NCBI RefSeq assembly: GCF_000503215.1
Contig: NZ_AYTD01000013.1
Location: forward strand, 982,009-1,046,008
Direction: 5' to 3'
Source of the DNA: Pseudomonas canadensis
GTDB taxonomy: Bacteria > Pseudomonadota > Gammaproteobacteria > Pseudomonadales > Pseudomonadaceae
DNA: 64,000 nucleotides
Shown here: positions 54,911 through 62,430 of the stretch, in pieces
Layout: every line of letters begins with the position of its first letter
Numbering within the stretch: position 1 is the first letter of the stretch
Position numbers and translations under genes: made by a program
Notes under the pieces: generated by a model
Told to the model about the DNA's origin: nothing
Seen by the model: only the letters and a program-made list of their open reading frames with translations
The model's database searches: none

Positions 54911-56550
54911 ACGGCCTCCCTGACCTTCTTGTCCACCAACTGAGTCAACGTCTCCAAACTCGGAGCTGGGTAGATAAACACATCGATTGCGAGCTCTGCG
55001 AACGTCGGGTCGTGTTCTAGGTCATCGACAAAAGCTTCGAAGAGGGCTGCCGTTTCTTGCTCCAGGTGATCCTCATGCCCCGATGTTTCGGGCTCAGTGA
55101 GCAGCGTCGAGTCGTACCCAATGAACAGCACGAACCGGAATCGATCCAAATGGGCGTCGAATGGGTTGCTCTCGTCCAGGATGGCATCAATGTCGTGGGA
55201 CAGTAGGTAGTCGTCGTCCTTGATGTCGAGGATTTTGCCCCGAGCATCGCCGAAACAATTGCCGATTTCCTCATAGAGCTGTTCGCGGATCTCAGTCAGC
55301 CGTTTGGTGATGTTGGGTGCCGTCACAAGCTCACTGAAACCGACCCACAGCTGATCGCCCTCCGGGTCTCGCCGAACGATATGGACGTTTTCAAGGATCT
55401 TTTCTTCATCCTCGCCCTGGAGGTAAAGCAAGCATGGGATTGGCTGGCTGGCATGCATCTGCCGAATCGTGGCATGCAGAAGCACCCGCCCGAGGAAGGA
55501 ACGGACGTCTGCCATGGAGGCGAACACCATCTTCTTAAGGCGCTGCCCCTGCTCGACTACGGACAGCTTGTGGATGTCTGCCAGCTCATTGGGTCGGAGG
55601 AAGACTTCATCCAGCCATTTGCATACGTTGTCGACGATGTGCTTGTAGCGGTAACGTCTCAGACTGTACTGCTGGTGCAGGACGCGACCATTGCGCTTGG
55701 CGCATGGAGTGGACAGCGGGTTGCGAAACGGAACCAGGATATGAGGCAGGGGCCGTTTGACGTAGACCTTACGACCCGCACGCTTCTGATCCTCTTCAAC
55801 ATACGTCAGGAACCAGGCGTTCAAATCGGAACGAAGGTAGGACTTGCTGTCCACGGAGTGAATTCTGCGGGACAGAGCGCCTTTACGGGTGACCGTGTCC
55901 AGGATCCCACGCCAGATATCCTCCGCCGATGCCTCGGTACTCAACATGACTCCGTGAAGGTCATAGGAAGCCAGGCGGATATTCCGGATGCCCAGCAGCT
56001 CAATCTCGCGCATGGTTCGGAAGACTTCCCAGCACGCAGCGTCAACCCAGGTCGCCACGTCCACCCCGCTGGTAGCCACGTAATTCGATGTTTTCGAGTT
56101 GAGGTAGTCGATCAGGTCATCGCGTCCGGGTTTTCCGTCGCGTTCGTCACGGTTGATGAGCAGGTATTCGAGGGTGACGTTGGTCGGGTGCTCCGTGACG
56201 ATCCTGAATTTCCTCGGCACGGTGAGTACTGGCTCGCAATCCATGGACTTGTGCAGGATCGAGCTGCAGGGAATCTTTTTGTTGCCAGCACCTTTCCCGA
56301 GGACGACGAGATCGCTCTTCGCCCACTGGGCCTTCGTGGTGGTTTTGACCTGCACGAATTCGACGAAATCATCGCAAACGACATCGATGTCGTCGGTGAC
56401 TTCACAGCGGACGCGTTGAATTGTCTTGTCACGAAGCATCTGTGTGACGTAATAGGCGGCAACGCAATCCTGAAAATTGAAGCCGTGTTTGGCAGCAACT
56501 CCGCCGGCATCGTTAGGTTCCATCTCGACATCCATGGCAGCTTTGGCCAT
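54907..56550 (-). CDS. Nuclease subunit: DUF4297-like N-terminus and HamA-like C-terminus
   Basis: A 547-residue protein. The N-terminal GGVAAKHGFNFQDCVAAYYV, EVTDDIDVVCDDFVEFVQVKT (Glu50, Asp54, Gln67, Lys69) has the PD-(D/E)XK pattern of DUF4297 dsDNA nucleases such as Cap4. The last 100 residues (RFRFVLFIGYDSTLL...IDVFIYPAPSLETLTQLVDKKV) recall the HamA C-terminal domain (DUF1837). It is the first gene of a two-gene operon with the helicase. Canonical HamA is about 300 residues, so this larger fusion would be a variant. Family assignment is by eye. Confidence 0.7.
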   Translation of the reverse strand: MAKAAMDVEMEPNDAGGVAAKHGFNFQDCVAAYYVTQMLRDKTIQRVRCEVTDDIDVVCDDFVEFVQVKTTTKAQWAKSDLVVLGKGAGNKKIPCSSILHKSMDCEPVLTVPRKFRIVTEHPTNVTLEYLLINRDERDGKPGRDDLIDYLNSKTSNYVATSGVDVATWVDAACWEVFRTMREIELLGIRNIRLASYDLHGVMLSTEASAEDIWRGILDTVTRKGALSRRIHSVDSKSYLRSDLNAWFLTYVEEDQKRAGRKVYVKRPLPHILVPFRNPLSTPCAKRNGRVLHQQYSLRRYRYKHIVDNVCKWLDEVFLRPNELADIHKLSVVEQGQRLKKMVFASMADVRSFLGRVLLHATIRQMHASQPIPCLLYLQGEDEEKILENVHIVRRDPEGDQLWVGFSELVTAPNITKRLTEIREQLYEEIGNCFGDARGKILDIKDDDYLLSHDIDAILDESNPFDAHLDRFRFVLFIGYDSTLLTEPETSGHEDHLEQETAALFEAFVDDLEHDPTFAELAIDVFIYPAPSLETLTQLVDKKVREAV

Positions 56551-56831
56551 GGAATTTATGGCAATCCCCCTCCTCAGTCCAGATGATTGATGGCATTTTG
56601 ACGCATATTGCGCAGGCCAGGCAGCCTACCGACGCGTCCACCCAAGGTCGCCGATCCTACCAGCGCGCCAATCTCTCCCCTAAATTCAACCACTCCACAG
56701 CACGGCAAGCCAGTAATCAGCCCCTATCAGCGCCGGGCTATGACTGGAAAATGTAATACAGAATCTGCTCAATCCTCCGACCTGACATCGGAGCCACTGC
56801 CCCAACGCCTGATGAAAGCTGCACCGGCTGA

Positions 56832-57680
56832 TCAGAGCTGGCGCATCAGCTCCCGCACCAACCGCTCAAACTCCTCTACTGATGAGGCTTTGGCGTCCAG
56901 AGGCCTGATGCGTATGAGCTTGGTATTCGCTGCGCGGAAGATGGCGTCCTTGAGCTGGTCATTGACCTGGGCCTGGGGATCATCATGGAAGCTGCTGTCC
57001 AGCTCGATGAAGTAGACCGGCACGTAGCCGGCACCCACATCAAATAGGACGTTGTCGACGATGCCTTTGAAGAAGTAGGACTTGGCTTGTTCCGACAACT
57101 GATCCTTGATGGCCTGGTAATCCAAGACGCAGCTCAAGGCGACGTTAGGATAAGGATGGTGTGTGGGGAATACCCGCCGCACCGCCTCGTAAAAGTTCTC
57201 TTCCTGCTTGGACTTGAACAAGCGGATGGTCTTGGGCTTGCCGGGCTTCACGTCGGTGGCCCGAACAGTCATGTTTCCCCGAACGCTCGCTGCCACTGCT
57301 TCCGGCTTGGCCTGAAGGAAAGACTGGATGATGTCCTTGGCCAGCGGGCGATGCTGATGGGTTTGGGCATAGTTGAGCAGTGCGGAGTGGTTGGTCTCTT
57401 GCATCAGCTTCAATCGCTCATCAACGAAGCGATCCACAAAGCCTTGGCTGAAGCCGTGCTGGTTCAACTCGATGATCAAGTTGGTGTACTCAAACTGCTT
57501 GGAGCGCTCAGCGGCTGGAAGTGGCTCGGCGAAGGCAAAGAACTCGGACTCGAAGAAGCCGGTCATCTGAGTCAGATAGGGATCCTGCACTTTGGCCTTC
57601 TTCTTCTGGTAGATGATTTTACCAATCGCCTCCCAGTCCTTCTGCGCCAACAACGTAAACCAATGTTCTCTGTCTTCCAT
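56832..57680 (-). CDS. DUF2726 (PD-(D/E)XK nuclease-like) domain protein
   Basis: A 282-residue protein. Residues about 1-140 are helical and unrecognised; residues about 150-260 form a DUF2726 domain, a relative of restriction endonuclease folds. Visible likely catalytic residues are Glu161 (KSKQEENFY), Asp209 (GIVDNVLFD), Glu226 and Asp228 (YFIELDSSFH) and Lys244. GGAG precedes the ATG. The gene lies between the Hachiman-like pair and the kinase-synthetase operon, 67 bases downstream of the Nudix gene on the same strand, and might belong to either unit. Confidence 0.72.
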   Translation of the reverse strand: MEDREHWFTLLAQKDWEAIGKIIYQKKKAKVQDPYLTQMTGFFESEFFAFAEPLPAAERSKQFEYTNLIIELNQHGFSQGFVDRFVDERLKLMQETNHSALLNYAQTHQHRPLAKDIIQSFLQAKPEAVAASVRGNMTVRATDVKPGKPKTIRLFKSKQEENFYEAVRRVFPTHHPYPNVALSCVLDYQAIKDQLSEQAKSYFFKGIVDNVLFDVGAGYVPVYFIELDSSFHDDPQAQVNDQLKDAIFRAANTKLIRIRPLDAKASSVEEFERLVRELMRQL

Positions 57681-57747
57681 GGCCGCGCTCCTCGCTTGAT
57701 GCCGAACGTCGGGCTAGGATATGGCCGAGGCTGAAGCGCGTGCAAGG

Positions 57748-58215
57748 TCAGATAAGGTGGAGGTTTCGAGTAAGGGCCTGGGCGAACAAACTAGACAGAT
57801 CCGGCGGGAGTACGGACTCCCGGCAAGCTGCCAATTCCTCCTCTGACCACCACCTCGCCTCACATACCACTTCGCGCTCCTGGTCACTCCAGCTCGCGTT
57901 CGAGAGCTGTACGTCATGCACGCGCACTACGAAATAGTGTTCGACCGCAAGCACCTGCTCCCCATCGGGCATCACCCAAGGAAACTCCTTGTGTGCCAAG
58001 CACTGGCCGACGGACTGAACCTCGATGCCAGTCTCCTCATAGAGCTCGCGGATTGCTGCAGCCTCATAAGACTCGTCAGCCCTGAGTTTCCCGCCAGGTG
58101 TGGCCCAGTAGCACATACCCGCCAGAGCTCCCGAACAGTAACGGATCTTGAACAGCAGCATCCGGTTCGAAAGGCTTATCAGCAGGATACGAGAAGCTAA
58201 ACGTTGGCGCGGCAT
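57748..58215 (-). CDS. Nudix hydrolase
   Basis: A 155-residue protein with a complete Nudix box at residues 42-64: Gly, five residues, Glu, seven residues, then REL-YEE-TGI. The N-terminal RLASRILLISLSNRMLLF is the usual first strand pair. It hydrolyses a nucleoside diphosphate linked to another group; the substrate is unknown. GGAGGG before the ATG. Last gene of the operon with the DUF7002 and PurZ-like genes (39-base gap), suggesting its substrate is a nucleotide made or used by them. Confidence 0.87.
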   Translation of the reverse strand: MPRQRLASRILLISLSNRMLLFKIRYCSGALAGMCYWATPGGKLRADESYEAAAIRELYEETGIEVQSVGQCLAHKEFPWVMPDGEQVLAVEHYFVVRVHDVQLSNASWSDQEREVVCEARWWSEEELAACRESVLPPDLSSLFAQALTRNLHLI

Positions 58216-58254
58216 TGGCCCTCCGTGATGAATGGGTTATCAGAAGGACACCCG

Positions 58255-58905
58255 CTATCCAATGATGCCCAACACCTCGCTGCCTTTCATCCGGCGAACC
58301 TCCAGCACGTAATCGGCGATGTTAGGCACGGCATAATCGACCACGAGCTCCACAACAGCCTTGGCAGGCCTGCCTGACGCCTTCACAGGGTAGTCTGCAA
58401 TCCTGCGGAACACCTCGGTGCCACGGCGGTGAGGAATGGGCCAAGTGTTGCCAGAATTCATGTGGCAAAGCCAAATCTTGTCAGCGTAAGCCTGAACCAG
58501 TTCCGCTGAATTCAGCGTCAGCACGTCGTGTTCGAGATTCCGATAGTCGCGGGCACCCAGCAGACGATGCAGCCTTTCTTCTTCCACCCAGAAGAAGACT
58601 TTCTCGTTGATGAGCTCATACCACTGCTGAGGGGTTGTCCCGTCCGTGAGCGCCTGAAGTAGACGCCCTTCGGGCATGGGCTTTTGATCCCGTAGCACGA
58701 TGTTCGACGGGTGCCCTGCCCTCACATTCATTTTCTGATCGCGGTGCTCGCTTTCGAACTGCGCACGGTCATCGCCCTGGACTTTGAGATGGTCGAGCAC
58801 GGCAGTGGTGCTCATCAACCCATGGGCACGAATGTTGTCCCAAGCACCACGCTCTGCCATGTGATACACACGCGGGTACAGCTCAATCAACTTTTCCACG
58901 TTCAT
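58255..58905 (-). CDS. DUF7002 family protein
   Basis: A 216-residue protein. The start MNVEKLIELYPRVYHMAERG followed by AWDNIRAHGLMSTTAVLDHL matches DUF7002. HPSNIVLRDQKPMP and DKIWLCHMNSGNTWPIPHRRGTEVF are further blocks. The YHMAE...GLMST pattern resembles ADP-ribosyltransferase-like proteins such as DarT, but I cannot assign catalysis. It starts three bases after the stop of the kinase-synthetase gene. It may be the effector of the operon, or modify a base or nucleotide. Confidence 0.72.
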   Translation of the reverse strand: MNVEKLIELYPRVYHMAERGAWDNIRAHGLMSTTAVLDHLKVQGDDRAQFESEHRDQKMNVRAGHPSNIVLRDQKPMPEGRLLQALTDGTTPQQWYELINEKVFFWVEEERLHRLLGARDYRNLEHDVLTLNSAELVQAYADKIWLCHMNSGNTWPIPHRRGTEVFRRIADYPVKASGRPAKAVVELVVDYAVPNIADYVLEVRRMKGSEVLGIIG

Positions 58906-58908
58906 CCG

Positions 58909-60588
58909 TTATTTCCTGCCCGATCGTGCAGTCCAGTTGCGCCGGTCGATCAGCGAGCGCAGATCGGTGGCACCCGTGTCGCGAGAAAATCGGGTATTGA
59001 TCAACGAAACAGGTGCTTGGGAAACACGCTCCAGCTCCTCCACAAACTTGATAGTGTCTGGATCGAGTTGCTCAAATCTACGTGCCTTGCTGTTAGAAGA
59101 ATTGAGGTAATCCGCGAACGTCAAAACGATATCGGTGGGCGCATTGAGCGCACAGGCCTTGCGGAATTGATCCCACTCAAACCAACCCACGCGCCTGTTT
59201 CGTCGGGTGGTGGAGGTTTTCTCAGCGGCGTTTAGCGCTGTGCCTTCAAGGCCTGCGAATTCAGCAATTTCGTCGAAGGTCGTTCCGTGCTTGAGCTGTC
59301 CAGAAGTGTGGCCCTGGTCTCCGTCAGGATCCCCAACACGGATCGGCATAGGCCGGATAACCATGAGAATTTTGCGAATACGACTGGGTGAGATCCCAGC
59401 CTCTGCAAGGCATCCTGCAACATTGGTGTCCCTGGACGTCACGTGCGGGTAGTCGCCATGAAAAATACTCAGTCCGCTCCCCTGCGTGCCCTCCAGCAAT
59501 ATCGAGTGACCATTGCGATAGGCCTCCTCCAGCCTATCTGTTGTACAGCCATGATAATTTCCCTGCGTGCCGACGTAGCAACGTAGCTCCTCGACATCCC
59601 GCGCAAGCCTGATTGTCTTTTTGCCTCTGCTAAGGATACGTCGCGCCGCCGCAGCGCCGCTTCCACTGCCCGTGGACGCGATGATCGAGACCAAGTGAAC
59701 CTGCTCAGCTTCAAGGTCTTCGTCTTCGATAATAGTTGCCTGCGGATCTATGAACAGTCGATCTGGGCCGATATTGCACTCTTCAATTTCCTTCAAAAGT
59801 CCCGGCAATCTGATCGTCATGCCAGGGCCCAGAAGCAGTCTTGCACTCACATCCCGCGCCCCGGAAGGCAGGTGGTGATATGTGTAAGGGCCGCGAGGGC
59901 TTGCCACTGTGTGTCCGGCGTTGGGCCCGCCGACGCGAACCATGACGTCGTACTCACGAGCTAAGTAAGAAACGATGTTGCCCTTGCCCTCACTTCCGTA
60001 CTGCCCCCCGATTAACACATCCACACACCTGATTTCTGGTGGAGTGAAGAGATGCAACCGAGCGGCGACTCGCACGAGCGTGTCATTGGAGTCAGATCGT
60101 TCGGTGTAAATGCGGACGTCTGCATCCGCCTTGAGCAGTTCGATTTCTGCCTGATCTCTGAGCTGATTGACCTGGTCATAGGGCACAGGCTCAGTCTGCC
60201 CCATCACACGTTCTGCATACCGCTTCTGGAGCGTAGGGTCGCTTGCATAGAGATGGACATGGATAAGGTTCGCCCCGAAGGTCTTTCGAAACTCCAGCAC
60301 CTGCGCCAGTGTGTTCAGGTGATCGACCACCAACGGCGAGCCGTCCGCATCCTTGGCGCACCTCGCATTGGTTTCGTGAAGCATCCAATGCTCATGGTCT
60401 GCTCCTTTTAGTTCACGTCGGCGATCAAGCATCGCTGGTTGATCCAGCCGAAGATGCCAGTCGGAATCCTGGGAGGCCCGACGATCGCACACGACGGCAA
60501 AGCCATACTCCTTTACCAGTAAGTCGGCCAAACCACTCTTTCCGCTACAGGTCTTTCCGCTGATGACGACGATCTGCCGAGTTTCCAT
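58909..60588 (-). CDS. P-loop kinase fused to PurZ-like adenylosuccinate synthetase domain
   Basis: A 559-residue fusion. Residues 1-180 are a P-loop kinase (Walker A GKTCSGKS at 11-18, AAA_33 type). Residues about 188-548 are an adenylosuccinate synthetase of the short (archaeal/PurZ) length: GQYGSEGKGN at 195-204, PNAGHT at 222-227, STGSGSG at 305-311, EGTQG at 366-370 and TTRRNRRVGW at 460-469. The catalytic Asp of PurA (WGDEGK) is Ser199, and the GTP-binding TKLD is TFAD (490-493). In phage PurZ, Asp-to-Ser and ATP use are reported, so dGMP rather than IMP may be the substrate. Three bases from both neighbours. Confidence 0.82.
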   Translation of the reverse strand: METRQIVVISGKTCSGKSGLADLLVKEYGFAVVCDRRASQDSDWHLRLDQPAMLDRRRELKGADHEHWMLHETNARCAKDADGSPLVVDHLNTLAQVLEFRKTFGANLIHVHLYASDPTLQKRYAERVMGQTEPVPYDQVNQLRDQAEIELLKADADVRIYTERSDSNDTLVRVAARLHLFTPPEIRCVDVLIGGQYGSEGKGNIVSYLAREYDVMVRVGGPNAGHTVASPRGPYTYHHLPSGARDVSARLLLGPGMTIRLPGLLKEIEECNIGPDRLFIDPQATIIEDEDLEAEQVHLVSIIASTGSGSGAAAARRILSRGKKTIRLARDVEELRCYVGTQGNYHGCTTDRLEEAYRNGHSILLEGTQGSGLSIFHGDYPHVTSRDTNVAGCLAEAGISPSRIRKILMVIRPMPIRVGDPDGDQGHTSGQLKHGTTFDEIAEFAGLEGTALNAAEKTSTTRRNRRVGWFEWDQFRKACALNAPTDIVLTFADYLNSSNSKARRFEQLDPDTIKFVEELERVSQAPVSLINTRFSRDTGATDLRSLIDRRNWTARSGRK

Positions 60589-60591
60589 GAA

Positions 60592-61131
60592 CTACTTCTC
60601 CCAGATTTCCATGATCTGATCTGCGATATCGGATGGGGTGAGCGCTTCGGTATCTAACATTCGGTCGGCTAGAGCTGACAATGACCGAGCACTCTGCTCG
60701 TTTGGATGCAAGACGTCCGCCTCGTACTGCGAGAGTTGATGCGGATTGCGCAAAGCATATCTCCGCTCTAGTTCGGCTTCTGACGCGACCAGGTGCACGT
60801 GCCTGACTGCGCCTGCGAAACGAAGCCTGAATAGCTCCGCCTGGCGGGGTTTGCGGACGGCATCAAGTAGCCAATTATCGACGTCAGGGCGAACTGTGAT
60901 GGCGGGTATCGCCACGGAGTCTATAAGCCATGAAAAATCGGTCTCACAATCTAACGCGTCGCCAAGTTCTTGCAGATTATGGCGGTCAAGCACCTGGTTC
61001 CGGGCAGTCAATTCCGCACGCAGGTAAGCACTACTGCTCACGGGTAAAAAGCCATACCGTGCTTGCAGCATTTCAGAAATTGAGGTTTTGCCGCAGGCCA
61101 TGGGGCCACTTAAAAGAAGTAGTCGCTTCAC
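60592..61131 (-). CDS. P-loop nucleotide/nucleoside kinase-like protein
   Basis: A 179-residue AAA_33-type P-loop protein. Walker A GPMACGKTS is at residues 9-17; VRHVHLVASEAELERRYALRN is the LID-like region with arginines. It resembles the N-terminal domain of the next gene, so an early duplication is likely. Probably phosphorylates a nucleoside or nucleoside monophosphate; substrate unknown. First gene of the operon, with a three-base gap to the fusion gene. Promoter lies in the 363-base region to its right. Confidence 0.75.
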   Translation of the reverse strand: MKRLLLLSGPMACGKTSISEMLQARYGFLPVSSSAYLRAELTARNQVLDRHNLQELGDALDCETDFSWLIDSVAIPAITVRPDVDNWLLDAVRKPRQAELFRLRFAGAVRHVHLVASEAELERRYALRNPHQLSQYEADVLHPNEQSARSLSALADRMLDTEALTPSDIADQIMEIWEK

Positions 61132-61494
61132 CGTGATAACTGTCCCTGTCCTGGCTATTCAATATCACGGTAAAGCGTAGCTTAGTTCGTCAATAACACA
61201 GCGCGATTGTGCGAGAGGCGCGCGCTCTCGGCGCCCATGGGACAGACCTAGGTTCCGTCTCGGAAAATTTAGCAAGCCTCCTCCGCTGCCGAGCTTTGAT
61301 CACCTCGGCATAAGACGGCGCCTTCCAGACTCTTTAGGCAATTCGACCGTCAGCGGAACACGTCATAAAGGCCGCGATTTTGCACACAGGCGCAACCCTT
61401 CTCCCGTGAGGATTGGAGTCTGGATATACACGTCATGGAGCAGTAGGAACGCTCACCATTTTGGTGAGTATTTTTTAACCAAAACCACTGTTGT
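61132..61494. promoter_or_regulatory. Divergent intergenic region with hairpin
   Basis: 363 bases between the kinase operon (minus) and the plus-strand unknown gene. It must hold both promoters. Features seen: a GC-rich palindromic stretch GAGAGGCGCGCGCTCTC at about 61220-61236 and the hairpin listed separately. I see no tRNA, sRNA or riboswitch I can name. Confidence 0.5.
61452..61476 (+). promoter_or_regulatory. Hairpin with T-run upstream of the unknown plus-strand gene
   Basis: CTCACCA and TGGTGAG form a seven-base stem around TTT, followed by TATTTTTT. On the plus strand this has the form of a terminator, either ending a leader transcript (attenuation) or acting as a palindromic operator before the 61495/61561 gene. 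Confidence 0.6.
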
Positions 61495-61560
61495 ATGGTG
61501 CCTGTAGAAAGGCTCGGCTGGCGTGCGCATCATTCACAGGCCAGCTTCTCGGATACTTAC

Positions 61561-62265
61561 ATGGAGATGGCTAGGATGTACGATTTCAGCGACCAATCGG
61601 TAAAAGCGAGGGCATTGTTAAATCAACTTGGTGTCTATGAAATGTCACCAGGGATCTGGGCGTTTACAGACGTCCACACCGCGAGCCACCGCTACGTGCA
61701 TCACTCTCATCAGCCGGTCGCCCTTGTCGCCTACGCCGCTATTAACCCAACTTTCGCAGCCGGTCGTTTTCCTGGATACACGCTCATCGAACTAGTTGAA
61801 AAGGTGCCTTGTCTGGACGGAGTCGAGTATGCAGCCTTGGCAATGGTCTGCCACATCCCCGCTCCGATATTCCCGTCATCGGCAGACCGGGGCGAAAAGT
61901 TTGGATTGATCGCATGGGAGATCGTCAAGCGGTACCAGTTGGATGCCTGCTTCACAAAAACCACCCCATACGGGAGCGAAGGAAGCCACTACACCATGCG
62001 CCCCTGCGGCTTCGACCATGACCGCTCAGAGCCTGTACCTGGGGCGTTGAAGGCGATGCGTAGCTCGTACCGAAAAATGACTGATATACAGCGTGTGATG
62101 GTGCTGACGCTTCTGCACCTGTACTGCCAGGGAACGGACGACTTCTATTTGAAGGGAGGCTGCCCCACCCAGATTTCGGCAGCTGAGGCGCTCCGAGTGC
62201 TCCGGGCAGATGGAGATGCGCTGAAGCTGTGGGGACAGCTCGTTACACATTACGCCGGCTGGTGA
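61561..62265 (+). CDS. Unrecognised cargo protein (about 234 residues)
   Basis: A soluble protein with no signal peptide or membrane segment. Starts are ambiguous: ATG at 61561 (MEMARMYDFSDQ) or 61576 are favoured, since residues before them look untranslated, but the frame is open from 61495. Notable blocks: MYDFSDQSVKARALLNQLGV, TASHRYVHHSHQPVALVAY (His-rich), GRFPGYTLIELVEKVPCLDG and a C-terminal helical region. I do not recognise the family. It is divergent from the kinase operon and may belong to it as a regulator or effector. Confidence 0.6.
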   Translation: MEMARMYDFSDQSVKARALLNQLGVYEMSPGIWAFTDVHTASHRYVHHSHQPVALVAYAAINPTFAAGRFPGYTLIELVEKVPCLDGVEYAALAMVCHIPAPIFPSSADRGEKFGLIAWEIVKRYQLDACFTKTTPYGSEGSHYTMRPCGFDHDRSEPVPGALKAMRSSYRKMTDIQRVMVLTLLHLYCQGTDDFYLKGGCPTQISAAEALRVLRADGDALKLWGQLVTHYAGW

Positions 62266-62430
62266 TGCCGATTCCATGCCTGGTACCCGGCTCTGAGGCA
62301 GGCACAGCCTGCCGATGTTTTCCTGCTCCTTACTTTACGAGGTAGGACTTATTGGGTGCCCCACCACTTCTGCCTACCGGTGCAGGGCTTCTCCGTATGC
62401 CGGTAGCAGGGCATCATCATTCTACGGCGA

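Noticed and set aside
55381..56586. 401-codon plus-strand open frame opposite the nuclease gene
   Set aside because: Antisense of a gene with clear nuclease motifs and operon overlap with the helicase.
58909..60588. Housekeeping purA
   Set aside because: The catalytic Asp and the TKLD motif are replaced, and an extra kinase domain is fused; purA is expected elsewhere in the genome.
61132..61494. tRNA or small RNA gene in the divergent intergenic region
   Set aside because: No cloverleaf or conserved RNA motif could be found by eye; only hairpins.
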